Origin: Telmatospirillum sp.
GTDB taxonomy: Bacteria; Pseudomonadota; Alphaproteobacteria; Rhodospirillales; Magnetospirillaceae
DNA length: 64,000 nt
Direction of reading: 5' to 3'
Assembly (NCBI GenBank): GCA_031291415.1
Contig: JARLJB010000099.1
Coordinates: 1 to 64,000, forward strand
The notes under the pieces were generated by a model. The model made no database searches, had not been told where the DNA came from, and saw only the letters and a list, made by a program, of their open reading frames with translations. Positions 22,361-30,172 of this stretch are shown piece after piece (the stretch's first letter is position 1; each line of letters begins with the position of its first letter). The position numbers and the translations under genes were made by a program.

Positions 22361-22635
22361 CCCCGCCGCGTTCACCTTGGCGGGTCGTCAGTGTCAAGCC
22401 GCAGGCAAATTTTCGCCTATGGGTCGAGTTTCAAGACGGCACGGCCGGCGCTGTGGACATGGACGCCTTTGTTCACGCGGACGATGCCGGCGTCTTCGCC
22501 AGCTTGGCCGATCCAGCCCGCTTCGCCGAGGTCTTCGTGGACTATGGCGTCGTCACTTGGCCGGGCGAACTCGACCTAGCGCCGGACGCCATGCATCAGG
22601 CGATCCTGGAGACCGGACAATGGGTGCTCGCATGA
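22315..22635 (+). CDS. DUF2442 protein
   Basis: 106 residues. After a low-complexity N-terminus the DUF2442 core begins at about 21: WRVVSVKPQANFRLWVEFQD, DGTAGAVDMDAF, and VVTWPGELDLAPDAMH. Partner of the DUF4160 gene, whose 3' end it overlaps. The biochemical role of the pair is not established. Confidence 0.85.
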   Translation: MRTQANAKADNAAALTPPRSPWRVVSVKPQANFRLWVEFQDGTAGAVDMDAFVHADDAGVFASLADPARFAEVFVDYGVVTWPGELDLAPDAMHQAILETGQWVLA

Positions 22636-22826
22636 CCTACGACCAAGGCCTGTGGGTGCTCACCGCCCACCCGGACACCCTGCTTCTATCCGAGTCGGCG
22701 CCCGAGTGGCTGGTCGAGGAATGCCGGGCGCTCGGCATTGTCGAGGCGGCTGGCCCTGGCGCCTGGAAGCTCACCGCCGCCGGTTTTGCCGAGCGCAAAC
22801 GGCTTTTACAGGAGCCCACGTCATGA
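22632..22826 (+). CDS. Small hypothetical protein
   Basis: 64 residues (MTYDQGLWVLTAHPDTLLLS), helical; the stretch EWLVEECRALGIVEAAGPGA with WKLTAAGFAERKRLL looks like a small winged-helix fold. ATGA overlap with the DUF2442 gene. No family recognised. Confidence 0.5.
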   Translation: MTYDQGLWVLTAHPDTLLLSESAPEWLVEECRALGIVEAAGPGAWKLTAAGFAERKRLLQEPTS

Positions 22827-23011
22827 ACCGTTGCCCCGCCTGCGGCCAGATCGTCCACGCCGCGCACGTTCCCTCCACCACAGACCCCTACGAACTCCTC
22901 GACCTGCCGACGCGCTTCCGTCTGAACGGTACCGCCGTCGAGATCGTTGACATAAAGCCGGACGACACCACCGGCACAACCAACATCACCGTGAGGCAAC
23001 TCCTGTTGTGA
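22823..23011 (+). CDS. Small zinc-finger-like protein
   Basis: 62 residues starting MNRCPACGQIVHAAHV: one CxxC followed by a His pair, then a short beta domain. ATGA overlap with the previous gene. No family recognised. Confidence 0.5.
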   Translation: MNRCPACGQIVHAAHVPSTTDPYELLDLPTRFRLNGTAVEIVDIKPDDTTGTTNITVRQLLL

Positions 23012-23223
23012 AAAAGATACTCCCGATTATCGCTGTCATTGCCGTCGTCGTGCTCACTTCCTGCGCCGGTCCCCAGTACACAAAGCCAGGAGCTACCCCT
23101 GCACTGTTCGAACAAGATAAAGCGGCCTGCACCTTGCAGGCTAAAATGGCGGGCGATGGAGTCGTCTGGCCGTGGGATATGAAGACATGTTTCATATCCA
23201 AGGGGTATACGGTAGCCAACTAA
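23008..23223 (+). CDS. Small lipoprotein
   Basis: 71 residues from a GTG that overlaps the preceding stop. Signal peptide with lipobox: KKILPIIAVIAVVVLTSC, cleavage before Cys19. The mature part (about 53 residues, two further Cys) has no known family. Phage-borne lipoproteins expressed from a lysogen often alter the envelope or block superinfection; that role is an inference here. A terminator follows directly. Confidence 0.7.
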   Translation: MKKILPIIAVIAVVVLTSCAGPQYTKPGATPALFEQDKAACTLQAKMAGDGVVWPWDMKTCFISKGYTVAN

Positions 23224-23225
23224 AG

Positions 23226-23254
23226 AAAAAGGCCGCTCCCGCAGCGGCCTTTTC
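23226..23254 (+). terminator. Rho-independent terminator
   Basis: GGCCGCT, loop CCCGC, AGCGGCC, then TTTTC on the plus strand. It ends the plus-strand accessory unit (20.7-23.2 kb). A preceding A-tract may also let it act on the opposing primase transcript. Confidence 0.8.
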
Positions 23255-23259
23255 TCTGT

Positions 23260-23358
23260 CTATCTGACCCTCTTCATCACTCTCCCTCCTATTACCCGCC
23301 ACCCTTCCTCCTGGAGGTCTTTTAGCGTGTCCTCCAGTTCGAGAAATTTGAACTTCAC
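23260..23358 (-). CDS. Very small basic protein after primase (doubtful)
   Basis: 32 residues from a GTG overlapping the primase stop, ending RVIGGRVMKRVR. One charged helix followed by a basic strand. Coupling supports it, but there is little else. Confidence 0.35.
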   Translation of the reverse strand: MKFKFLELEDTLKDLQEEGWRVIGGRVMKRVR

Positions 23359-25844
23359 CCCATCCGAGCGCCCACACCTCTCAGAGTGAGGCCACAAAAG
23401 CCAACGTCCGGGGATCCGTTCTCTAAAGTCTTCGTCACTACCTGAAACCCCATGGTCTTGGCGTGCTGCTGCATCTGCTGCAAGAACCTCGCTCGCCCAA
23501 CAGGCCGGACACCCCCACCTGCGGTGAAATTCAGGTACGCTTCGTACATCGGCTGAAGAGATGTACCGACGTAATTCGAAGCGCCAGTTTTCCCAACTGT
23601 CGTGAGCGAGGGGGTTTTCACGATCTGTGGCGACTGACGGATAAAAGAGAACACCGTGTCCATGCTCACCAGCATCCTTTCGATCACCTCGTTGTGGGAG
23701 GCCGGGATGGTGTAACAGTTGTTCTTATCAAGCCGATCCACCGCCTCGACCGCCCAGGCGACTATGGCCTCCCGCTCCGAAGCCAAGATGTCCTCGGGCA
23801 GGTTGATGTTACGCTTGGCCTCTGGGTACTCATTATTGAAGTTGAGAATCAGCCACCGCCGCAGGAAACCCGAGGACATGTCGTCCGACTGCGGCAGATG
23901 GTTGGACGCAAACCAATGGGCGCAGGATGTGGAGAGCTTGAAAGGATCCTGGTTCTTGTGCTGCACCGTGATCGCGTCGCCGACGACCACCTGCTTGAAT
24001 ATCTGGCCGTCGATCTTGTTCTTCTCGTGCAGTTCGCCCCCGATGTTGAGAAGCTTCCCGACCATTTGCGCTGGAATAAAACGGTCATCCCATTGGTTGG
24101 GGGTCGCGGCCGATACCAGTTCCGGGGGCAGCAGTCCTTCGATGACCCGCAGAAGCGCCGACTTACCGGTGCCGCCGACACCATGCAGGAGGATGACGCG
24201 TTGATACCGGGGGGCCATACCGAACATCGTGACGCAAATCGCCTCCTGAAGGGCCTTCTTCTTGTCCTCGGCATCAGTATCGCCGGCCCAAGCGGTCCTC
24301 AAAAACTCATGGAAGATCGGTGCGTGCTCCTCACCAGCCTTGTCCGGGCAGTAACAGTACGGGAGGATGTGTCGTCTCCCGAATTTCGGGTTGTGAGACA
24401 ACAGTTCAAGGTGATCGGTAAGCAGCCCGTTGGCGAAATTGATGCCGTAGCCTTTGAAGCCTTCCGTCAACGGAGCGCTGACCAGCGTGCAGAAGCTGTC
24501 AAGGATCGCTTTATAGTCGCTATCACGTTTAGCCACCGGCAGGCCTGAGTAATTTGTCATGATGTGCCTCTTTAGTTCGTTTTTGTCCTTCTCCCGCCAG
24601 TGCGAACCGCTCCATTCGTAGAAGTGTCCTTCAAAGAAGCGGACCTCAAGACGCTCCTTGAGGTCGTCCTTCATATGCTGAGCGATGTCGCTATGGTTTT
24701 CACCAGCAAGACCACGGTTTTTAAGCGTGGCCAGACGCTTCCTTAGCGCGGGCAGCGGAGTCTTCAGGCCGGGGATCTGTGAAAGAGTCTTCAGAAGGCT
24801 CTCTGTCTGTATTTCAGTGATGCCAGGGGAGCGCTTAATTGCTTGCAGCGTCTCCTCTATGGCTGTGTGCTTCATCTCTTCGTTATTGGCGATCGCCAGC
24901 TCTTCTCTGAGCTTGTCGAGGACTCTCTGGTATGGCCATTCCTTCTCGTCTTCGGCGAACACCAAGCCAAGTTCGAGCTGAGCTTCTTCGCTCAGGCCCT
25001 TGTCCCACCCCACTGGAAGGGCGCGACCATGCTCACGGACATCACGAACGATGAACTTGATGAGCTTACTGACCGCCTCATCTGGGTCTAAATTGTCACC
25101 GGTTGCCTTCTCAGTGTAGCTCTCGGCCCAATCCCGAAGCATCGATAGGGCCTCGGCAGCCGTCCGATAACCACGCATCACGTCCGATGCGAAGAGACCA
25201 GCCTGAGAAGTGCAAGCGGTGTCACGACCGCTTTTGGGCACCATTTCAGTGAGTTTGGAATGCCCAGAGATCGTCAACTTGACGCCCTTGTCAGTTAGGG
25301 CGCCGCGAAGCATCCGCTCAAAATCGTCTGGCAACGCCGGAATCTGGCTCAGCACTTCCAAGAGGTCGCTCGTGGCAACGTAGGGTCTCTCGGTCACCGG
25401 GTGAATGGAGGGGGGCAGGATGAACTGGCGTGAAACCGAGAGCAATTCGCAGATAACGCCGCCCTCGGCATCCTTGATCTGGAACGTTTTCTCGCCATTG
25501 TATTTAAAGGCCAGCACGTAGCCCTTCGATCCGACGCGCCTCCAGGGGCCTTTGTTCGGGACCAGTGAGTCGATGAGGCTGAGGAGTTTTTCGTCCTTGG
25601 TGTCGACGTCAAATCCGACGATCCCGGCGCAGGGGCCACATACCAGCCCCATGTTCCCGTCCGGCATGTAGTTCAACCAGTCTCTCTGCTCCTCGTCGGT
25701 CGGCATCCGATGGCTTAGCTGTTGCCACTCGTTGACGGCCGGCCTCTTCCCCGCGCTCTTTACCGGTGCGTTGAACGGGTGAATAGGGATCACCGGAAGT
25801 CCTGCAGCCCAATACTTCGGTGCGTTGTCAGAGAAAATACCCAT
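23355..25844 (-). CDS. Primase-helicase (Prim-Pol + D5/P4-type helicase)
   Basis: 829 residues, the replication protein of the phage. An N-terminal primase-polymerase domain (about 1-165) contains the acidic pair D79/D81 in GIVGFDVDTKD. A D5_N-type linker (about 400-500) leads to an SF3-like helicase with Walker A GVGGTGKS near 555 (LHGVGGTGKSALLRVIEG), followed by a sensor region (STSCAHWFASNHLP). A winged C-terminal region follows. The layout matches phage/P4-family primases and should unwind and prime the phage origin. Its ATG overlaps the upstream stop by one base. Confidence 0.92.
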   Translation of the reverse strand: MGIFSDNAPKYWAAGLPVIPIHPFNAPVKSAGKRPAVNEWQQLSHRMPTDEEQRDWLNYMPDGNMGLVCGPCAGIVGFDVDTKDEKLLSLIDSLVPNKGPWRRVGSKGYVLAFKYNGEKTFQIKDAEGGVICELLSVSRQFILPPSIHPVTERPYVATSDLLEVLSQIPALPDDFERMLRGALTDKGVKLTISGHSKLTEMVPKSGRDTACTSQAGLFASDVMRGYRTAAEALSMLRDWAESYTEKATGDNLDPDEAVSKLIKFIVRDVREHGRALPVGWDKGLSEEAQLELGLVFAEDEKEWPYQRVLDKLREELAIANNEEMKHTAIEETLQAIKRSPGITEIQTESLLKTLSQIPGLKTPLPALRKRLATLKNRGLAGENHSDIAQHMKDDLKERLEVRFFEGHFYEWSGSHWREKDKNELKRHIMTNYSGLPVAKRDSDYKAILDSFCTLVSAPLTEGFKGYGINFANGLLTDHLELLSHNPKFGRRHILPYCYCPDKAGEEHAPIFHEFLRTAWAGDTDAEDKKKALQEAICVTMFGMAPRYQRVILLHGVGGTGKSALLRVIEGLLPPELVSAATPNQWDDRFIPAQMVGKLLNIGGELHEKNKIDGQIFKQVVVGDAITVQHKNQDPFKLSTSCAHWFASNHLPQSDDMSSGFLRRWLILNFNNEYPEAKRNINLPEDILASEREAIVAWAVEAVDRLDKNNCYTIPASHNEVIERMLVSMDTVFSFIRQSPQIVKTPSLTTVGKTGASNYVGTSLQPMYEAYLNFTAGGGVRPVGRARFLQQMQQHAKTMGFQVVTKTLENGSPDVGFCGLTLRGVGARMG

Positions 25845-26308
25845 TATTCAGCCCCCAACCGAGCCATCGCCTGGGTCCGCTGATCGGGCGTCAGGATGTC
25901 CTCAAGGATCCCCAGAACGACCTGCCGGAACTCGGCGGTCTCCCGGTGGCCGAGTGATTTGTCGCCCACAGCGATTAGCCGCTCCAACAAACCAGCCTGG
26001 GCCTTGATGATCTGGATGCTCTCGCCCGTGTCCTTGGTGTCCTTGCGGAGCGTTTCCAGGTCAGCGTAGAGCTGCCGCGACTTCTTCGCGGAATCGTCCC
26101 AGCTATCAGGGTCCAGAGGGTCAAAAGCCTCCTCCTGTTCCAACGCAACCGATACCTCGTGGGGCAAGAACTTGGACTTGAGCCAGCTTTTGAGCAGCTC
26201 CGGGTAGGGGCAGGATTCCTGGTCAAGGTAATTTTTATCTTCCAGGAGCCGTTGGGACAGTTCTTTGAAGGGAAGGCACTTATCGGACGTGATGTTTGGA
26301 TAGGTCAC
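25844..26308 (-). CDS. Hypothetical protein paired with primase
   Basis: 154 residues (MTYPNITSDKCLPFKELSQR), largely helical and acidic, with a predicted coil at about 80-130. Its stop overlaps the primase start, so the two are probably made together. It may be a replication accessory such as a loader, but no family was recognised. Confidence 0.6.
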   Translation of the reverse strand: MTYPNITSDKCLPFKELSQRLLEDKNYLDQESCPYPELLKSWLKSKFLPHEVSVALEQEEAFDPLDPDSWDDSAKKSRQLYADLETLRKDTKDTGESIQIIKAQAGLLERLIAVGDKSLGHRETAEFRQVVLGILEDILTPDQRTQAMARLGAE

Positions 26309-26434
26309 GCGTAGCCTCGATTGACAAATCTGCGGGAGTGACCAAAACTACGCCCTAATGTTTCGGCGAGGAAGCCGGTTATTACTAATATAGTCGACGT
26401 TAGTTAGTAACTAAGCTTTTATAGCATCTTGTCT
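26309..26434. promoter_or_regulatory. Divergent early/late promoter region
   Basis: A 126-base gap between the divergent primase unit and the late operon. It holds TTATTACTAATA (about 26379-26390, with a TTACTAA core) and GTTAGTTAGTAAC (26399-26411, including GTTAGTAAC at 26403-26411). The latter is identical to the 13-mer upstream of xis. No consensus promoter is obvious, so a phage-specific activator or repressor is likely to act here. Confidence 0.55.
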
Positions 26435-28198
26435 ATGTTGGCGACGCCTCCCTATACTGACAAGATGTCGAACCATCTTGTCCAAGCTTTTGCGGAGCAA
26501 ATTCGCGCTCGATACTCGATCGATTCCCTCAACATGAGCGTGTCGGATTGGTGCGCCCGGAACACGACGCTGCGGAACAAACCATTCAGCATCAAGGGAT
26601 ACGAGTTTCAGCGTCAGATCCTTGACGACATGCATCCAAACCTGTGGTGCGAGAAGATTTCTCAGGTTGGCCTCAGTGAACTGCAGATCCGGAAAATGCT
26701 GGCCTTCCTGGAGCGCAATCAGGGCACCACGGGTATCTTCTCACTGCCTGACCAGCCGGTGCGTGATCGTTTTGCCAAGACCCGTGTCAAGCCGCTGGTT
26801 GATGGCGACGAGGTATTCAACAAGGAACGCGACAAAAACGCCACCCGGAGCGCATTGCTCTACCAACTCGGCCAGAGTTTTCTGCACCTCAGTGATTGCA
26901 CCGAAGGTTCAGCCACCAGCACCTCGGCGGACATCCTCCTGCACGACGAAATCGACCTTTCTGATCAGTCCATGCTCGCCTTGTTTGGCTCGCGCCTGCA
27001 GCACAGCAGTTGGAAAGTTCGGCAGTTCTTTTCGACGCCGACACACGTCTCCTTTGGGATCGACGCTGGTTTTGCCTCGACGGATCAGAACGAGTATCTG
27101 TGCCGGTGCGCGGCCTGCGGCCACTGGCAGCTCCCGGATTTTACTCGCCAGTTCGTGATAATGCCTGGCCTCCCAGACGAGATCGCCTGCTTCTCGGAAA
27201 TTGAGGAGCATCACACCCACGAGATCGATATCGGGGGAGCCTTCGTCCACTGTGAGAAGTGCTTCCGCCCGCTTGATCTCAGCGACCCTGAGCTGAGGGA
27301 GTGGGTGCCGACCTACCCGAGCCGCACCCTGGCTCGTGGCTACCGCGTGCGGCCATTTTCCACCTCGCAACTGAGCATCTCCTATATCATCCAGGAGTTG
27401 CTCACCTATAAGCGTCTCTCGTTCATCCGTGGCTGGTGGAACACCGTTATGGGCCGCGCCTTTACCGGCGGCAACGAGCGGCTCGCTGTAGCGGATATCG
27501 AGGCGTGCTTGGACAGCCCCCAGATGCCCGACCTTCCTGAAGGTGAGCCGATCTCAGTCGGCATCGATTCCGGCATCATGTGCCATGTTACCTTGTTCAA
27601 AGGCGCGGACCCTCTCAACAGTCCGATCTTCTCAATGGAGGTGGTCCACTCCGAGCGCCTCGTCGAACACATCACCATGCTGGCCAAGCGCTACAGGATC
27701 GTCACCGGCGGCATGGATCGGCACCCCCAGACCGTCCTGGCCAATCAGGTCTTAGCCGCCTCTGGGGGAAAGATATGGCCCATTGAATATCGGGGATCCC
27801 AAGAACTGCACCCCATCAAAGACCCCACCGGAGAGAACACCATCTACTTCCAGTGTGACCGGACGGCACTCCTCGACAAAGTCCAAACCAGGGTTCGAGG
27901 TCACAACCTCAAGATGGCGGGATTCGGCATTCAGAAGCAGGTCATCATTAACCACCTGACCAACATGGTGCGCGATGAAAAACCAAAAGAACCCGCCCGC
28001 TGGTGCAAGCTTTCGGAGGACGATCACTATTTCCATTCTATAGGTTTTGGTATTACTAGTAGTGTTATTGCTGAGTATATATCAAACTCATCTAATAGCG
28101 ACGTAAGACAAGTAGTGTCTCTGATAGGCGTCAATGCGCAGAAAATAAATAACCTTCTAAATACAAAGAATACTATTGCTAATGGGCCTCTTGGTTGA
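26435..28198 (+). CDS. Terminase large subunit, GpA-like
   Basis: 587 residues. DNA-packaging motor ATPase and nuclease. The lambda gpA-type features are present: WCARNTTLRNKPFSIKGYEF, a Walker-A-like SQVGLSE loop, Walker B LLHDEID near 170, a zinc-like CRCAACG with CEKC, and an RNase-H-like nuclease core (GIDSGIMCHV, then GGMDRHP). No small subunit was recognised nearby. Start ATGs at 26435 and 26465 are both possible, with weak Shine-Dalgarno. The last 60 codons shift to AT-rich usage and contain a TACTAGTA site. Confidence 0.88.
   Translation: MLATPPYTDKMSNHLVQAFAEQIRARYSIDSLNMSVSDWCARNTTLRNKPFSIKGYEFQRQILDDMHPNLWCEKISQVGLSELQIRKMLAFLERNQGTTGIFSLPDQPVRDRFAKTRVKPLVDGDEVFNKERDKNATRSALLYQLGQSFLHLSDCTEGSATSTSADILLHDEIDLSDQSMLALFGSRLQHSSWKVRQFFSTPTHVSFGIDAGFASTDQNEYLCRCAACGHWQLPDFTRQFVIMPGLPDEIACFSEIEEHHTHEIDIGGAFVHCEKCFRPLDLSDPELREWVPTYPSRTLARGYRVRPFSTSQLSISYIIQELLTYKRLSFIRGWWNTVMGRAFTGGNERLAVADIEACLDSPQMPDLPEGEPISVGIDSGIMCHVTLFKGADPLNSPIFSMEVVHSERLVEHITMLAKRYRIVTGGMDRHPQTVLANQVLAASGGKIWPIEYRGSQELHPIKDPTGENTIYFQCDRTALLDKVQTRVRGHNLKMAGFGIQKQVIINHLTNMVRDEKPKEPARWCKLSEDDHYFHSIGFGITSSVIAEYISNSSNSDVRQVVSLIGVNAQKINNLLNTKNTIANGPLG
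28054..28061. promoter_or_regulatory. TACTAGTA motif, copy 1
   Basis: Eight-base palindrome inside the 3' end of the terminase gene, in an AT-rich island of about 220 bases (28040-28260) that spans the terminase-portal junction. First of six copies in the late region. Confidence 0.45.
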
Positions 28199-28211
28199 TA
28201 CAAAGACTTCT

Positions 28212-29765
28212 ATGGGAATTTTAGCGGGTCTCAAGAACTTAGTATTGCCAAAGAGGGCTCCGCAGCAAGCGACCGCCTTCACCGGCACGTTCAACCCCTA
28301 CCTCGGCGGGCAGTACCTCCCGGTCCCGGCCTTCAGAGACCACCTGAACGACATCCAAGATCTGCGGCAGTCCTATAACAGCCAGCAGCTCCAGCAGCTC
28401 CTGTTTCGTCAGGACCCTGACGTCAGTGCAACGGTCAATGCCTACCTGACGATGGCCGACACCGACCCGCTCATCTACGTCAAAAAACAGGACGGTACAT
28501 TCGACTACGACGGTCACAACACCGTCATGCAGCTTATCCAGTCGATGACCACCACCTCGAACTACACCACCTACAAATACCTGATGAGCCTGCGGGGCCT
28601 TTGCGAGCGCATACGCTACATGGTGATGCTGCGCGGCGCGGCGGCCTCCGAGTTGGTCCTCAACAAGTTCCGAGCCCCCGAGCGGCTAAACATGATCGAC
28701 GCTCACACCCTTTGGTGGATGGAAGACACAGCCGGGGTCTATACCTGTAAGCAGCGCACGACGACGACGGGACAGTTCATTGATCTGTCCAAAACGCCGA
28801 CTTTCTTCACAGCCTTCTATCGCCAAGACCCGCTGACCATCTACCCGGACGGGTGCTTTGTCTCCGCGATCAACACCCTGGCCGCCCGGCAGCAGGTCAT
28901 CAACGACCTCTACCGGATCATGCAGTCCACCGGCTACCCGCGCATCGACATAGCGGTAGTCGAAGAGAGCCTGATAAAAAACGCCCCGGCAAACATCCGC
29001 AACGACAGCCAGTCACTCCGTACCTGGGTCGCCGCCCGGATGACCGATCTCACCAACTCAATGGCCTCTTTGCGGGCTGACCAGCCGTTCGCGCACACGG
29101 ACAGCGTCGCCGTCAGCATTCTCAACGACAAGAAGCCGGGCATGGCCGTCGACATTTCCCAGGTCATCGCGGTGCTGAATGGTCAAAATCAGGCGGCCCT
29201 GAAGACCATGGCAACCGTGATCGGGCGCGGCGAGAGTGGCACCAACACCGCCTCGGTCGAGGCCAACATCTTCTCGAAAAACGCTGATCAGATAAACCGG
29301 CCTGTCGGTGACATCCTTTCCCAGGTGTTCACCTACGCGTTGCGCCTCACCGGGTCGGCCAGCATCGTCGAGATTAGTTTCAAGCCGGCAGAGATGCGCT
29401 CCTGGTCGGAGTTGGAGCCGCAGGTCACGCTTCGGCAGGCCCGTCTGCTGGAGTTGCTGAGCTTGGGTCTGATCGACGACATCGAATTCCACATGATCAT
29501 GTTCAGCCGGCCGCCTCTGAAGGGGGCAAAGATGCTCTCAGGCACTGGCTTCATGCAGCCGACGACCAGCACCGGGCGTCCTGATGCTGCGGTGCAGGAT
29601 CACACGAACACTGACCCCTTAGGACGTGGCATCCAACCAGCCGGCGCGAAACAAGCCAAGGGAATGGTCAAATCGAAGTCCGTGCAGACCAAACCGAAAT
29701 CAGTAAAGGCGGCGCTCACCCTTCTCCTCAATCAGATCGACGATGAAAATGACGGATGTGACTGA
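28212..29765 (+). CDS. Portal protein
   Basis: 517 residues. Dodecameric ring at the head vertex through which DNA passes. Identified from size, position after the terminase, and portal-like blocks (DPDVSATVNAYLTMADTDPL, RYMVMLRGAAASELVL, and a long helical region from about 270). A C-terminal tail is rich in Lys, Gln and Thr. The start is uncertain: ATG at 28182 overlaps the terminase, and 28212 gives a cleaner N-terminus. No strong Shine-Dalgarno in either case. Confidence 0.75.
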   Translation: MGILAGLKNLVLPKRAPQQATAFTGTFNPYLGGQYLPVPAFRDHLNDIQDLRQSYNSQQLQQLLFRQDPDVSATVNAYLTMADTDPLIYVKKQDGTFDYDGHNTVMQLIQSMTTTSNYTTYKYLMSLRGLCERIRYMVMLRGAAASELVLNKFRAPERLNMIDAHTLWWMEDTAGVYTCKQRTTTTGQFIDLSKTPTFFTAFYRQDPLTIYPDGCFVSAINTLAARQQVINDLYRIMQSTGYPRIDIAVVEESLIKNAPANIRNDSQSLRTWVAARMTDLTNSMASLRADQPFAHTDSVAVSILNDKKPGMAVDISQVIAVLNGQNQAALKTMATVIGRGESGTNTASVEANIFSKNADQINRPVGDILSQVFTYALRLTGSASIVEISFKPAEMRSWSELEPQVTLRQARLLELLSLGLIDDIEFHMIMFSRPPLKGAKMLSGTGFMQPTTSTGRPDAAVQDHTNTDPLGRGIQPAGAKQAKGMVKSKSVQTKPKSVKAALTLLLNQIDDENDGCD

Positions 29766-30078
29766 GTGGATCATCGCTGGAACCGCCACCTTGGGTGTCA
29801 TCGGCGCTTCAATCGCCTGGGTCGTCGCACGCCACGACCGGGCGAATGACACCCTATGGTCTGAGCTTAACAAGCACGCCGCTATGGATGGGGCCGTACA
29901 CACTGATGTTTACGAGCGCATCGATAAATTTCGTGACGACTACCTGAGGTCTGCGGATTTCGACCGGCACACTGAAAGCATTAACGAGCAGATGCGCCAA
30001 ATGCAGACTGCTATCCAGGCGCTGACTATTCGCGTTGATGGTGTCCTTGTCATCCTTGGAAAAGCATTCCCCGGCTGA
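29743..30078 (+). CDS. Small membrane protein between portal and protease
   Basis: 111 residues. One N-terminal membrane segment (about 7-28, VTEWIIAGTATLGVIGASIA) is followed by a soluble helical domain. It overlaps the portal end by 23 bases. Its place in the head operon is unusual for a holin. It may be a pinholin, an envelope-targeting protein or a superinfection factor. Confidence 0.6.
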   Translation: MKMTDVTEWIIAGTATLGVIGASIAWVVARHDRANDTLWSELNKHAAMDGAVHTDVYERIDKFRDDYLRSADFDRHTESINEQMRQMQTAIQALTIRVDGVLVILGKAFPG

Positions 30079-30100
30079 CAAACCGATAATGCAGAGTAAC

Positions 30101-30108
30101 TACTAGTA
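30101..30108. promoter_or_regulatory. TACTAGTA motif, copy 2
   Basis: Intergenic copy, extended to AACTACTAGTAAAAC, 36 bases before the -35-like TTGACC at 30137 and 65 bases before the protease-scaffold start. Confidence 0.5.
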
Positions 30109-30136
30109 AAACTAAAATAAAATATTAGAGATACTC

Positions 30137-30165
30137 TTGACCTAAGGAATTGTCTTAACTAAACT
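30137..30165 (+). promoter_or_regulatory. Possible internal late promoter
   Basis: TTGACC and TAAACT separated by 17 bases in an AT-rich 94-base gap. The predicted transcription start would lie almost at the ATG (30173), giving a leaderless mRNA, so it may be fortuitous. A TACTAGTA palindrome lies just upstream. Confidence 0.35.
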
Positions 30166-30172
30166 GCCGGTC

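Noticed and set aside
23463-24548. 361-residue plus frame opposite the primase
   Set aside because: The minus frame contains a complete Prim-Pol and helicase; the plus frame has no recognisable motif.
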